Source: Stenogyne calaminthoides | Lineage: Eukaryota; Streptophyta; Magnoliopsida; Lamiales; Lamiaceae | Reading direction: 5' to 3' | DNA: 64,000 nucleotides | Assembly (NCBI GenBank): GCA_037126765.1 | Contig: JBBCBC010000007.1 | Span: 40,899,394-40,963,393 of the forward strand | In this document: positions 43,222 to 57,400 of the stretch, in pieces | How the letters are laid out: each line of letters starts with the position of its first letter | How positions within the stretch are numbered: position 1 is the first letter of the stretch | The notes under the pieces: generated by a model | The model's input: the letters and a program-made list of their open reading frames with translations, nothing else | Databases searched by the model: none | Told to the model about the DNA's origin: nothing | Program-made: the position numbers and the translations under genes

Positions 43222-44571
43222 CTACTGATAGTACTTCTTTAGGTGGGTCGCGTTCAATGGGTACTGAGCCTTTACGCCATCCGGACTCTCGAGCTCATAG
43301 GCTCCATTAGACAGGACTCTTGAAACCTTGAAAGGACCTTCCCAGTTTGGACCGAAAGTCCCTTTAGATACACCCAGTATTTTCTTCAATACTAAGTCTC
43401 CTTCTTTGAACTGCCGAAGTCGCACTTTGAAATTGTAGTACTTCTCCGTTGTTTATACCTTGCATTTCTCATGTTGGCTTCTAGTCGTTTTTCCTCGAGC
43501 AGGTTTAAATTTCTGGCCAATGCCTCATCATTGTGGTCGATCGCGACCTGAGAAGTTTGGAGGCTTGGGACATCGATCTCTGAAGGTATGACTGCCTCGA
43601 TTCCGAAAGCCAAAGAGTAAGGAGTTTCCCCAGTTGAGTTTCGGCAAGTCGTTCTATATGACCACAAAATGTCTGGTAGCTCACTTGCCCACCTTTCTTT
43701 TCCTCCCTCAATCTTTGCTTTTAAGGTATGCTTGATAATTTTGTTAACGGCTTCGACCTGGCCGTTCGATTGAGGGTGGTACAAAGTTGAAAAAAGTTTG
43801 GTGATTTTCCATTTTTTGAAGAAATTGTCGATCTTGAAACTATCGAATTGCTTTCCATTATCGGATATGATCTCCTGTGGTAGGCCAAGTCTACAGATGA
43901 TATTCCGCCATATGAATTTGATTACATGGTCTTGATCTATGGTCGCCAGAGCCTTTGCTTCGGCCCACTTTGTAAAGTAATCCACCACGACTAAGGCATA
44001 TTTGACCGATCCTGGAGTTATTGGGAGTGGCCCAATGATATCTATCCCCCACTTTGCAAAGGGCCAAGGACTGAGGATGCTGGTGAGTTCTTCCGGAGCG
44101 ACCTTAATTGATGGTGCATAAGTTTGACATTTGTGGCATTTACGGGCGAAGATGATGGCATCCACCCTCAAAGTCGGCCAAAAATATCCTTGCCTTGTGG
44201 TTTTGTGAGCCAACGATTGCCCCCAACGTGGTTTCCACACACACCTTCGTGTATCTCTCTCAGGACAGCCTGCCCCTGTTCTGATGTGATACATCAGAGT
44301 AGCGGTGTGCTGATGCCTCGTTTATATAACGTGCGTTGATAAAGGCGTACCGTGCGGCTCAGAATTGCAATTGCCGAGCTTGAACACTGTACTGTGGCAG
44401 GATGCAACTCCTCAAATACTCAAAAATGGGTGTCATCCAGCTCTCTTGTGGGGTGTCTAGGGCCGCGATCACTGTGTTTATAGTGGAGAGGTGGGAGAGT
44501 CTTGTGATGGTGACATCCTTCATCTCTATTGGCTCCTCTGAAGTCGCTAGTCATGCCAGAGCATTGGCTCG
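43222..44571 (-). pseudogene. Gypsy (Tat-type) RNase H end and integrase, frameshifted
   Basis: On the minus strand, 44571-44300 encodes the end of RNase H and the linker (WMTPIFEYL, AARYAFI). Integrase follows with a zinc site whose CHKCQ half is intact while the histidine half is damaged. The DDE core is visible as IDIIGPLP, ISDNGKQF and NGQVEAVNK. A frame change near 43410 separates the core from the C-terminal domain (GPFKVSRVLSNGAYEL). Integrase inserts the DNA copy into chromosomes. The 5' side of pol is cut at 44571 by the Sirevirus insertion. Confidence 0.9.
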
Positions 44572-46122
44572 TGTTGGGAAATTTATAGTTTTGATAAAAG
44601 TTCCAGAAACACATGTAATAGGACCAGTCAGACCTGTTAGCTGACTGATGTTTATATTACCGTCTATAGAATACCAGTTGATAATTACTGTATAGAACAA
44701 CTGATGTAATAGATAGGTCACATATTGAGGGGAACCTCAATATGTATAAGTCGATCTCAAGATCCAAAGAACGGTGATATCCCACGGGCCGAATCTTTGA
44801 GAAGAACAGAAGATCGGATCGATCCGATCTAGTCGGATATCTCACCAAGTCCTAAAGCTCAAACTCGGAATACTTGAAGATCGGATGACTTCCGAAGATC
44901 GGACGGAAGACCTACATCGGCCGAGTCGCTGGTTGAAGCTAAGTCAATCGACACCGAAGACTCCATCGGTAGACCGATCGACCTTTGACCGATCAAAGTC
45001 CACCACCAGAAAACCGATGTTTCACCTAATCATACGTCGATGATCCGAACAAGAAGAATGTCAACCTTAGTTGGAAGAACAACAACAAAAAGTGCATCTG
45101 TTAACCAATAAGAACAAGACACGATATGATCGGAGCCGACAATTAAGGGATTTGATCTTTGCTCTCTAACGGCTATAAAATACAAGTTCACGCTTTTCGG
45201 CCATGCCGTTCTCAAGACGTCACATCAATCCTCGCAAACCTACCTAATATAAACGAAATTCAAATTGCTCTCCAACGGCTCTTTGATTTCAAGGTCTATA
45301 AATATGGGATCACACTTGAGTGAAGACACGGAAACACCGAACAATCAAGAAGCTCAAGCAATTATCAGTTTCATACGAAGAACACGATCAAGAAGATTAT
45401 TTTATTAAGTGTTCATCCCATAAGTTCTTAGCATAGAAAAATCTTTTCATCTAGCTGATAGGCTACCTTAAAACACTAGAAAAAATTTCATAGTTGGAAC
45501 CAAAACAATCTTATCCAAAACCCAAAGTTAGGTTAAGTTGTTTAACAAGATTTCAGACTAGGGTTTCTAGTTCTGATTTCTGGGATCGGTTGAGTGAGAA
45601 CTCCTTAAATATCTGTCGGTGTACTGTGTTGGACTAACACATAAAACTAAGTCCAGTTGGTTAAGTTGGTGCCCTTGTCATAGGGAAGAGTGGACGTGGG
45701 GATCCGGTTTGTCGAACCACTATAAATTTTGTGTGCCTTTACCGCTTTGATTAACTGTCTACACAATTGCATAACCTTTAAAGCACATACATATTCTAAG
45801 TTGAGATCAACTAGCACCAAGCTTCTGATCTGATCAAGCTTGACACTTCAGTCAACTGGTTAAAAACTAACTTTGGAATCTGATTTATAAAAACTGGTTT
45901 TTCACAGGTAAAACTTAAGCTTCCGCACATCAGTTAAACCGATAGTTCTCGAATCGACCGCCTTTCCGGCGATTAGTAAGTTGGTTATCAGCCCAAACTG
46001 ATTCACTCGCACTCTGATCAGGCTAACTGCCATCACACCTGATCTGCACAAAAAGTTTTCAGAAGTCTATTCACCCCTCCCCTCTAGACTTCTGCCCTCA
46101 CAAAACCCGTTTGGGACCTACA
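44572..46122 (+). repeat. Sirevirus 5' LTR
   Basis: The LTR is 1551 bp, TGTTGGGAAATTTATAG to GGGACCTACA. It has two core-promoter-like units: CTCTCTAACGGCTATAAAATA (about 45163-45182) and CTCTCCAACGG with TATAAATA at 45297-45304. One leader module and the block GGGAAGAGTGGACGTGGGGA are shared with families A and B. Confidence 0.88.
45297..45304 (+). promoter_or_regulatory. Sirevirus LTR TATA box
   Basis: TATAAATA about 24 bp after CTCTCCAACGG. The 3' LTR has the same box at 58563-58570. An upstream duplicate (TATAAAATA near 45174, after CTAACGG) may be a second start. Confidence 0.65.
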
Positions 46123-46124
46123 AG

Positions 46125-46140
46125 TGGTATCGAGGCGGTT
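46125..46140 (+). other. Sirevirus primer binding site
   Basis: TGGTATCGAGGCGGTT, two bases after the LTR. It differs from the canonical TGGTATCAGAGCGGTT by small changes. Confidence 0.75.
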
Positions 46141-46260
46141 GGTTCTACGGACCAATCGACTTTTGTGTATCATCGATTCTTGAGGAAGAATCTTTGTGGT
46201 CGATCGAATCGATCTTGAAAAACCTTCTTAAAACTCATTCATTTTCCAAAAACACTCGGC

Positions 46261-47480
46261 ATGGATAACACCTCGGTATGTATCATGATCTGCCGTTCTC
46301 AATCGATGAGTATCACAGATTGGGCCATATATATGTCCAACCATCTAGGTTCGATTAGTGGCGAAATGATGGAAGTCATCGAAAAGAGGACCTATCATCA
46401 TATATATTAAACAACCCTGCGGTTGGAGGAGATCCGGACTTTGCCCCCGGAAGTCTTGTAAGAAAAAAAGCCAAATTGATGGATGCGCGAGAGGAAAGGA
46501 AATCGCATACTCTAGATACTATCGCAAGGCATATTATCATGAAAACAATGGATAAGGTCACCAAGGAAAAGGTCAAGTATCTCAAAAATCACGAAAGCAA
46601 TGTAGGATACTCTAGGAAATTTGAAAATATCTTGAGGAAATGACCAGATAAAAAGATACCGTCGCAAGGCGAAGCTACCGAAGTTCGAAAAAAAGCGATG
46701 ATCTTTGCCCAACGAAACCATCAACGAACTCGATGGAAGGATTACAATGTCAATAAACAAGCTTCGAGAACTTGGTAGAGAGATGTCTGATAAAGATATC
46801 AACTACAAAATTTTAAGGTCTCTCACCAAGAAATGGGACATGAAGGTCACGGTAATCAAGGATTGCCAAGACATTTAAAAAATGAAGCCAAGTAGCTTGT
46901 TCTTGAGCCTTAAAGCTCACGAGTTTGATTTAATTGAGAGAGGACAAGCGGATGAAGATGAGGTGCCCATTTGAAGCCTCAACTTCCAAATCGATTGCTT
47001 TTAAGGCAACCAAAGACGATTGAAGACCAATGAACCCATTGGAAATATCATAAGTCGCGTAATGACAGATCGCTCTGCTTACCAGGAAACTAGAAAAATC
47101 AAATACTCAACTGGGTAAGTATCGAAGATTCTATAAAGATTATCAACATAGCCGAGGAAGAGATAGGAGATCAGACAACAGATCTCCAGAAAGAACCAGA
47201 TCTGATGATCGGAGAGATCCACGAGATGAAAGGAAAAGAGATAATCTAAATGATGAAAGAAGAGATAACCAATCGAGGCGGGAGAAGCTCGGACTACTAT
47301 CGAAAAAAAGTCACCGATAGATAATACAGCCAGTGATTCACGGAAGAAAAGGTTCAATGGATCAAGGAGCGTGCTTCAACCGTGAGAAGCCAGTCACTCA
47401 CAAATACAGACGCCTGACTGGCCGCCAAGAAAAGGAAGAAAAGGAATGAAGAGAAAGAATGCAGACAGGTCGGCCATAGT
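46261..47480 (+). pseudogene. Copia gag, broken
   Basis: ATG at 46261 opens MDNTSV. The capsid-type UBN2-like core is recognisable at about 46715-46880 (INELDGRITMSINKLREL, then ILRSLTKKWDMKVTVIKDC). A damaged zinc-knuckle piece follows at about 47370-47480, where cysteine spacing is lost. Many stops and frame changes. Gag would package the element RNA. Confidence 0.75.
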
Positions 47481-48879
47481 TGCTTTATTATGTCGAGAAT
47501 TGACGATTCAGATTCGCCCCTCGAGGATTCTCCGGATACCCTCTCAGAAGATTTCATCCGACGCCAGATCTTGCCGACTTCTATGGAAATGAAGATCCGA
47601 TATTCTCTTGAGATGATGATGAGATCACTTTGACGGGCAAAGGAGGACCAATCTGAGGTAACCTCCAAACCTGCTTTGTTCGCTTTACACTGCTTATCAT
47701 TAGCACACTGGGGGAGATTGACCCAGCAACTCTACTCGAGCAATTGCTTGAGGATCTCTCCAATGCAATGAGACATTTATGCTATAGTGGAAGTGGAAAA
47801 TGACAAGTGAGGACCGTAAATAATCAAATTGCTAAGAGAATGATCTCAAGAAAAGCCTCCGAACTTAAATCTGTAAACCGCTCGAAAGGCAACCGAGGAA
47901 TTTAAAATTCGAAAGTTAAAGCTTCGATCGGAGAAACAGATCAAAGATCACCGCAATTAACAAACAACAAGGTTCGATGACTTCAAAATCCTGCAAAGCA
48001 AAATTCGATGAGCTATTCCGGAAGCATGAAAGTCTAAAATCATCGAGGATAATCATGCAGAAAATATAGAGATTTTCACAAAATCATCTAAAACCGTTCA
48101 AGACATGAACACCTATTTTTTCAACAACGATTAACAAGAAGGGACTTGGGTATGAGAACCCTTCCACATCCTCAAAAGCCCCTACCGATTCATCTCAAAA
48201 GGTGTAATCGCACGAGTTTAAACAAAGATACACCAAAAAGCCAAACATGTATCTAATAAGGGAAAAAAAAGACCATTGAGCGGGGTAAGGCGGTGCCTAA
48301 CCGTAAGGGGAAAAATGGACCCCAACCGGTAAAGCATCAACCGAGGAATCACCGAGAAGAACCCGGTTCTTCCGAAGAGACCCTCAACTCGATCAACAGA
48401 TCGAATCGAAAAAGACAACTTAAAAGGGAAGTCTAATCGAGACCCAATCAACTCAAATTTAATAAGCATGCTTGTAAACCGCAAAAACCACCTATGCCGA
48501 AAAGATATGAATCTTTTGATGGTAGCGATCGTATCTACCCCCATAATCGAAATCTAGGGTCACGCGCACTGTAACCACCTTTGGATGAAAAGAAGACAAA
48601 CAGAAAAAGATAAATCCCAAGTCTTCTAAGTCACCCAAGGTTCACACTAATAATCATACTAATCGAAAAGCATATAAAGAGACGATGATTATGTTGATAG
48701 GTATGGGAGACAAATCAAGCCTTCGATCTAACCCATCTCAATAGAAGTGCTCTGTTTGTATGGATCCCCAAAACTAAACCTAACCCTCGGGACCCAATCC
48801 AAAAGGGGTACCTAAAGCCCGATTTAGTTGCGGGGATCGCGTGGATCCGCAAACAAAGGAGGTGTGCAAGCAACTATCC

Positions 48880-50400
48880 CGGTACATCGATAGTGGATGC
48901 TCGAGGCACATGATTGAAGCAAACATCTCCTAAGCTCTTACATAGAAATGAAGGTTCCAGCGTGTACTCTTCGGTGATGATAACTTTGGTTATACCAAAG
49001 GATTCTAACCTTAGAGAATGATGATGTACAAAATGGCGGAGTCTCAGATATGTCGAAGGTCTCAAGCACAACCTATTGTCGGTTTTCACAATTACATGAC
49101 AATGGATTCAAATGTTGAGTTCTCGACCGACCAATGCACTATCAAGAATCGAGCCACTCAATGATTTTTGCTAATCGGTTCAAGGAAAGGGGACGATCTA
49201 CACAAATGATTGGAAATAATTGCCCAAGAAATGCATGCATGGTTGTCAAGAGTTCCAAAAGTAGCAGTTGGCTCTGGCACAAAAGAATGAGCCATCTGAA
49301 CTTTAAAACTCTTAATAAGATAACAAGGATGCCACTAGTGGAAGGACTTCCGAATGAAGTATTTTCAAAGGATCGGACATGTCTTTGCATGTCGGGAGGG
49401 AAAACAGTCAAAAGCTTCATTCAAGGGAATTCCGGACTGCGTCCAAATCTCTTAATCGGTCTTCATATGGATATATTTGGACCAGATTACACCATCGGTC
49501 TCAACGGACGCAAATATACTCTGGTAATCGTGGATGACTACTCCAAGTTTACCTGGGTTATATTCTTACATAAGAAGAATGAGGCGACAAACGAAGATAC
49601 CCGAGCCGCTAAAAAGATTACAAAATGAGAAGGGTGTCGGTGTAGTAAAAATCGATCGATAAAGGTACGAAATTTACGAACTCTTTTATTCTTGATTTTT
49701 GCTTTAAGTTTGGTATATCTGACATGAAACATCACCGCAAGGGCGCCACAACAAAATGGAGTAGCGAGCGGAGGAACAGAACTCTCAAAAGAAGTTCGCC
49801 GCGATGTTAGGCAAACATGCAATACCAAGCCGTTTACGGGCGTATAATCAATCAACATTTGCATGCCATACTCGGAAATCAGATGTCTTCCGACTAAGGC
49901 TCACTACAAAACACCCTATGAACCGTGGAAGGCGTAAAAACCTCGTGTCTCTTACTTCCATGTCTTTGGGTGTAAGTGTTTCATACACAACAATGGGAAG
50001 AGTCGATTGAAGACTTTTGAGGCCAAATCGGATGAGGGTATATTCTTAGGATATTCCTCATCTAGCAAAACTTTCGAGTTTACAAGCAGCGAACCCTACT
50101 TGTGGAAGAAACACCCCATGTAGTCTTTGATGAAGCATCTTACGAACAAGAGAAATGCGTCTCGAGAACAAGGCGTGCACGATCAACCGATTTCGATGCT
50201 CGGAAAATGGATCGGCTAACGATCAAGGAAAAAGAATCGAAACCGTAACGTTATACATTCCGGATCTAGTCGATTCACCGATCATTCGAGATCCTAAGGT
50301 GCGAAAAAACTGCCGATGAAGAAGTTCTGGTACAATTGAGGCGATATCAAGCGAACCATCCGGTTCGAGGGGAACACTGAAGTTCCCACGAACAGACATC
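48880..50400 (+). pseudogene. Copia protease end, GAG-pre-integrase and integrase, broken
   Basis: The aspartic protease motif appears as YIDSGCSRHM at about 48883, followed near 49250-49420 by the pre-integrase zinc region (LWHKRMSHLNF; the later Cys is partly intact). The integrase core begins LHMDIFGPD and YTLVIVDDYSKFTWVIFL (about 49460-49570). Downstream catalytic parts are frame-shifted to about 50400. The open piece 49134-49628 is 164 codons. Confidence 0.82.
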
Positions 50401-51400
50401 AACACATGATGAGTCCAACATCAGCTGAGACATGTTCTTATCAAGTGGATCATAATTTTGCACCACTCCCAGTCGCTAGTAATGAACCTTTATCAGAAAT
50501 GGATGATGTTCTCGAAACCGACGCAAATCGAGCGAAGGACACGGATAACCACCATCCAACCGATCGATCATCGGAGACCCATCGATAAAGTTAAAACTAG
50601 ACATCGGATTGGTGAAAGTGCCATGTATTGCTGTTATTTGTCTATGAAGGAACCAACAACAATAGAGGAAGCTCTACAAGACGCAAGCTGGATTCTAGCC
50701 ATGCAGGAGGAGCTGGAACATTTCGAGAGAAATCAAGTTTGGGAACTGGTAGACAGACCAAATCATCAAGACGTAATTGGCACGAAGTGGGTTTTCAAGA
50801 ACAAGAGAGATGAGAAAAATGTCATCACCAGATATAAGGCAAGACTTGTTGCTAAGGGGTATTCACAATCAGAAGGAATTGATTATGATGAGACCTTTGC
50901 ACCAGTCTCTCGCCTAAAGCCATTCGGTTTGTTTTAAGCATATGCTTCCCACGAGGGGTTCACTGTGTATCAGATGGACGTAAAGAGTGCTTTTTTAAAC
51001 GGGGTACTAGCAGAGGAAGTTTATGTCGAACAACCTCTAGGCTTCGAAAAGAGAAACCAAGTGTACCATTTAAGAAAAGCTCTTTATGGCCTGAAACAAG
51101 CTCCTCGAGCTTGGTATGATATACTCTCTCAGTTCTTCATAGACAGTGGGTTCACTAAAGGAACAAAGGATGAACCTTATTCGTGGATAGAAGATGGAGA
51201 AGATATTCCGATGGTTCGAGATCTCGTGGGCGACATCATCTTCGGATCTCCCAACAAGAGTCTATGTGAAAGATTCAAAGAACCGATGCAAGGGAAGTTC
51301 GAGATGTCCATGATGGGACGGATGAATTACTTTCGGGTCTCCAGTGAAGCAAAGTGCGAAAGGATATTCATCTGCCAAGCAAAAGTACACTAGGAATTTA
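50401..51400 (+). pseudogene. Copia reverse transcriptase (RVT_2), broken
   Basis: Visible: ALQDASWILAMQEELEHF, IGTKWVFKNK, ARLVAKGYSQSEGIDYDETF, then after a stop YQMDVKSAFLNG, VYVEQPLGFE and KALYGLKQAPRAWYD. The catalytic YVDD box is lost: the sequence there reads DLVGDIIFGSP. So RT would be inactive even if frames were joined. A stop at 50937 separates the two halves. Confidence 0.88.
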
Positions 51401-52070
51401 TTGGCTAAGTTTGGAGTTCAAAATTGCAAGGAAGCCAAAATTCCTATGATGATTTGGATTCAAGATGGATCCAAATGAGGATGGTCGGAAAACAAATCGA
51501 AAAAGAATATAGGGCTCTCATTGGATCTCTACTATACCTAATCGCCAAACGGACCGGATATCACCTTTGCGGTAGGTGTATGTGCGATTTTCAAGCAAAT
51601 CCATGCAAAAGCCACCTAGAAGCGACTAAGCGGTTCTTAAGTATCTCAAGGACGAGAAATCTTGGTTTATTTTACCCATCGATGATAATCTAGAGCTTAG
51701 TGGGTATTCTCGATTACGATTATGGAGGTTGCAAGATTGACGAAGTCAACCTCGGGAACATGTCGGTTTTAGGAAGTAAAAAAGCGATCTCGTGGTTTTC
51801 AAAAAGCGGACATCGATTGCGACATCTACTTCTTGAAGCGAGAAATATATGGTCAGTAGGAAGTTTATTGCTCCCAATCTGCTCGCTTAGCTTGAATGTG
51901 GTGAGGATTATAACATTGTAGCTAAGAATGTACCTATATTCTCGTGACGATAATAGTCTTATTGCAATCACTCGAGAATCTGTTCTACATACAAGATGCA
52001 AGCATGTGGATGTCGACACCATTTCATAAGAGATCATGTTGAAAAGAAGAATATCGAATGGAAAAAGATT
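51401..52070 (+). pseudogene. Copia RNase H, broken
   Basis: Fragments in changing frames match the Copia RNase H: the CDFQANPCKSHLEATKR segment, LGLFYP, then pieces equivalent to the GSKKAISWFSKS stretch. The final HIDVRHHFIRDH-type region is shifted near 51995-52035. No complete domain. Confidence 0.75.
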
Positions 52071-54110
52071 CACACCGATTTACGGTCGATATTCTAAATC
52101 CAAGCCACTAGTGAGATCGATTCGGAGAATTGTGCAATGAGCTAGGACTTGGATCTTGGAGAAAAAAGCACCTAAAATGCTTGATGGATTGTTCTCCAGA
52201 ACCAGCTGGTTAAGAGACTAACCAGGTTGAAAGGAGTCAGTTGAGCTTGGTATCTCAACTGATCAGAAGATCAGTCAAGGAACTGATATGAGAAATCGAT
52301 CAGATTTACAAGTTATCAAATTAAAGGAACTGATCAGATTTAAGGTTTATCAGATTAAAGGAAACGCTCAATTTAAAAGGAATATCTGATTAAATCAGTT
52401 GGGTTATTTTACATCTTTGTAAGTCGATTTAGCTGATATTCAACAAGCAAGATTCACAGATTAAAGCCTACAATCGCATAAGAAAGCAGAGAATTTACAC
52501 AACAATGGAATAATAGAACTTTTCATTGATAAAGACCCGAAGGTCAGATTACATTACGTTTACAAGTACAAAGAACCCAGAGGTCAGTACATAAGTCATA
52601 ACCGACAACCCTAAACCTATAACCCTAAACCCTCATCCTAACCCAAGAAGAGCAGGGGAGAGAGAGATTTTAAATCTGATGCTCTCATTTTCCCCCACTT
52701 AACAAGGGTGAGAAAGACTTTAAAATAATCCTAAAGCCTCTCAACAAGCTAAAACCAATGGAGCGAGAGAGGCCTTGATAGGTTTTCTAAGCCGAGAGCC
52801 CTTAGACACAAAGTCAATGGACTCTCCAAATTGTTAAATGGAGCACATGTGCCAAGAAATTGGTTCAAAGACCTTATGGGCACATGTGTTACATGAAAAA
52901 ATTGAGTTGATATACGAAGATCAGCTGTTGTCTGATCCAGACCGTATATCAAACTCATGTTTTATATCAGACTGAGTCTGTTGATGCTTGTTCCGTCATC
53001 TCGATAGACACACAAAGGTGCATCTGAGTTAGGAGAAGTGTCTTCTCGATTCGCGACAATGAACCCGCCTCCTTGGTGGTAGAAAGCTTGGCAACAATTG
53101 TATGTGAAATCTTTGATGACACTTAAAAACAAATGATAAAGGGACAAAAAGGGTTGATTTGAGAAGCTGAAATCATTGAAAAAGGGCCAAAGGTGTTTGC
53201 CGGAAGTTTCACCGGAAATAAGGGTTCACCAGAATACATGATTTTACAAAGAAGATAAGTATGGTGAATGGGTTATGTTGTGTAAAACATTGGTCCAATT
53301 TATAGAGGCCAAGCAAGGGTGCAAATGCAAATTTGATTTCAAAAAAGCCTATTAGAGAAATTTGCATCACAAGGACGGCGTGTAGGAATCACGCTTGATC
53401 GATAATTGGATAAATTTACTACTTGATTGACATATCAAGATATCTGACGATAATTACGCATGTCAAATCGCACCAACTTAGGGAATAGAGACTACTATTC
53501 TAGACTAAGTTTTGGCGATAACACTTATCCCAAGAATTGGCTAGATCTGAGAAGAATCAGATTAGGTCAACCAAAATCTGATTACATCTGGCCCGATAAA
53601 TAAGGAAGATCAGTTGAACTTGAAACCTCAACAAATCGATATATCGATCTATGAAAACATAAATATCGATTGAAGGGAACTTCAACCCATCGAGAGGATC
53701 GGAAAAAAAAATCGACGCCTTAAAATGAAACGGTCGATTGAAAAAAACGGTTGGGAAATTATAAGGCTTAGGCAGAAAACTAAGATCAACAAGTGGAATC
53801 AACTTCAAGTGGTATTGACTGATTACTATATCAGTCAACCAGATACGCCTTTCCTTTCCCTTGTTATTTGCTTATTTATCGGATCTTATTTGTTTTTATT
53901 TGCCTTACTGTACGCATTACCTGTGTGACGTATTCCCTGCAAATCATTTAATGCGGACGTGGGGTACCTGTATTAATTGCTACAAAATGAGCTTTTAAAT
54001 CCAAAAGGTTTTCGTACGTGCTTTTCCCAACCATTCGATCAAAACCTCTTAATCTGGATCGTTTAATCTTTTCAAACGGTCGATCTTCCAAATCTTGTCT
54101 TTTGTTCCCT
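52071..54110. other. Post-pol non-coding region of the Sirevirus
   Basis: About 2 kb without a supportable gene. It contains GATCAGATT-type repeats (52250-52400) and a short telomere-like run with ACCCTAAACC, ATAACCCTAAACCC near 52609-52635. Minus-strand frames near 52960-53147 look protein-like but match no family I know. Confidence 0.5.
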
Positions 54111-54114
54111 CCTC

Positions 54115-54423
54115 ATCTTTATAAGGTTCATCAAAAACCCTACCAGAGTTTTCCAATTCACAAACTTGCGATTTATTTTCTGAAAACTCTCCAGATTACT
54201 TCTCTGCGATTCAAAGTGTTTTTCTTAAGTTTCAAAATTATCTTCCCGAAAAAATCTAACTGTAATTTCGATTATCGATGAATCTTCTCTCTTAAAACCT
54301 TTGTTTCTTAAAATTTTTGTCAATCGTTGATATCCTGTATTATGTTTTATTGTTTCTTGGTTTCCGCATATGTGATATTCTTAGTATTTATGCACAATTT
54401 TAACCGAATCTATCTTATCTGTA
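54115..54423 (+). promoter_or_regulatory. Possible internal promoter and 5' leader intron of the extra ORF
   Basis: A TATA-like TTTATAAGG near 54118 is followed by a gene-like leader (AACCCTACCAGAG). An intron-like stretch ends with a T-rich tract and acceptor ATCTGTAG directly before ATG at 54424. The donor is not certain (GTAATTTCG near 54261 is a candidate). Confidence 0.4.
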
Positions 54424-57400
54424 GATGATCACTCACGGTATGGGTAAAATAATGTGCAATTATCGGAACCCGACATTAAGGATTGTTGAGGACAAGTTCG
54501 TATAATTTGGGGTTACAAAGGATCCTAATCAATGGAAGTAGAGGAAATTCTCAAGAAAGCAGGACTTGAGAAATATTGTCTTTGCAACGCAATCCAAAGG
54601 ATGCGATGATGAAGCCCTCGAATTAAATAAGGAATTTAAGGGTGGATACAAATGCTCCGGGAGAAGAACTACTTTTCGACAAATCACGGAGAAGAGATCG
54701 AGACTAACGAATGAGGATATAACTTCGTCTGCATCAGCCTACCAAAAAGGACGAATCTACTTTGCTCACTACAGGAGAATCAAGATGAGCCGATCGAAAC
54801 GAGCTCATCGAGAGAGGCCGACAAACATCATCGTCGAAGCTTTGTCGGGCCAATGCTCAAGAGGAAATACCGATTGTTGTTTGACATATTGTCAAAAACA
54901 ATTATGGGTATTTCATTCAAATTGAATGCTCTTACATCCGTCAAACCGCATGCAAAGATGGTCAATAATAATTGATGAAGCCAAGAACAACAATTGGCAT
55001 GGGTTCCTAAAGGCCATTCTACTCCAAGAACATGATAAATTTGGAGTTGATGAGTGGAGGCGGTCTATCGAAGAAGAGGATCGAGCAATCTCAACAAGGT
55101 TGCGGTTATCCTACAAGACAAAATGCCAAATGCCAAATGGGAACGAGAATGGATCAAGTCCTACAAGGCATTCCTCTCCACCACTTTAGCCATATTTGGG
55201 CCACCAGACGAGGATATCGCGGCCAACCCCCAAAGACGAAGAAGGGGAAAAGCAAGGAAGCAACCGTCTACACCAGATGCCCCCGAAGAAGAAAAAAAGA
55301 AAACTGGTGAAGGCCCGGAGAAGAGGCGAAGAAGGCGGAAGCAAGCCTCCATGACTCGATGCTAGAAGATGAGTCGATGAAGAAAGAGCGCCCAGATCAC
55401 CTGTTGCACCACAAAAATCGGTGAAAAATCGACAGCCGGGCTTCTCAAAGCCGAGAGCTCGCCACCATTCATTACGAGCGGAAGAGCAGAGACGAACAAT
55501 CTCCTTCTCCTCCGGTTCGAGCTAATTCACCACTTAGACTAATGGTCACGAGCATGTCTCTCCTTTTTTCCACCTGCCCGCGAACACGAAACTACATCGG
55601 TTCCAAGGAATCGTCAACCTTACATTGTGGAACCAGGCACTTTGCCTCCACACAGCTAGAACCTCTGCTGGTCGAGCCAATCGCATAACTTCCCCCACTC
55701 TCAGCACCACGGAACCCTCCACATCTCATCAACCGGAATCACGGACAGGACAATTCGAAGTCTAGATCATCAAAGACCATCACAGGAAAATGGTGGTAAT
55801 GCAAATCGAACGAGAAATTGATGAGATGTATCCGCACTGGTCGCCCATCCTCGCTATTAGAGAAGAGTTATGGAGATCCTCACCGAGAGATCTCATATAA
55901 AAAAGCTTCTCGGATTTTATAATGATTATTGAACAAATGGGCAGGTTGATGAGTTTGCGATTTTGATTTCGATAGGAAATCGCTAAAGTAGATCACCAAA
56001 TGAAATAAACTCTTCAATCTATCAAAGATCCGATCCACGTGGGAAAGCCGGGTTAATCGATCAAGGCGGAACCGAGATCGCGAAGCTCTCAAGGCGGATG
56101 CTACAATGAAGGATGCGGAGAGCTGGCGATAGTGGAACCGGTGTCTTTGCGGTTCATGACCAACCACCGGAGGCACAAACAACTCAAACCCGATCAAGTG
56201 ACCGAATACCATTCCTACATCTCACATCATCACCGATCAACTCTCGGAGATCGGATCTTGTCTCAAAGATCTCTGAAAAGAAGAAGTTGAGGGAGTGATA
56301 GTCGATCGAGGCAGATCGGCCTCAAAGAAATAACAGATCAAAGGGAATCGCTATTTCCCGTTAAACAATCAAAGATCAGTTCTCCCCAAACCGTGACCAC
56401 CGTGTCTGCCGAACTTATAAAATCCGTTGATGACAAGCCGATTCGGTGGATCAACAACAAGTTTCTTTTCCTCGATGCTCATCTTTGAAAAGCTCGAATT
56501 GATGTAAGAGAAACTTGACAAACCCGATTTTACACTCTCTCTTCGCCATGGAATCTGTCAAGATCGAGTGATCTCGAAGGTTCAACATCTAACTGCTCAA
56601 GTTCCAGGTTTATCTGTTGCAGATCTCAACAGGGCAATATCAGTCAGTTTTGGATCCCTAACTTCCCACCTCACAGCTCTTTTTGATCAAACCAAAAAGG
56701 GGGAAGGACGGAGTGAGAAACCAACTGACATGATCAGAACAACAGAAGACCTAATTCAGACAGTTGAAGCCTATGGACAAAGACTAGACCATCTGGATCT
56801 CTTTGCTAACGAAGTCTCTGAAAAGATGGAAAAGTCAAAGGCAAGAAAGGTAGGCTGCTTTGGTCTTTGGGACATCACAAAAAAGGTAGGCTGCAAGGGT
56901 GGTCGGACATCACAATAGGTAGGCTATGCTGCTTGGTCTTTGGGACATCACAACCTATACCAGCCACTCAAACTAAAATAGTCACAAGAAGCACAACTAG
57001 CCAGATACAGGCCGATAAGGAACTGGCTGAGAAACTGTCCAAAGAGCAGATTGCTGAAGAGACCCGAAAAAGCGAAGAAGAAAGAAGGGCAGATAAATTG
57101 ACAGAGGCAGAAAATCTGAAGAAAAGATTCAGATCGAGAGCGAAGAAAGGAAAGGCTGGAAAATCTGTACCAGAACCTCAGCTGCCAGCAAGAGTTGATG
57201 AGATCATTCCAAAAACTGCTGCACATGCTAAGAGGTTTGAGGAATGGAATAAGATCAGAAGTGAATGGCTTCTGGATGCTTTTGTCCTTAATCTTGTTCC
57301 ACGAGAAGAATCTCCAGATGATGAATTCCTCAACTGGTTAGAAAATAAATATCCAGATTTTCTGAAGTATCTGGAAAATGAGGCCAAACTTATCAATGTA

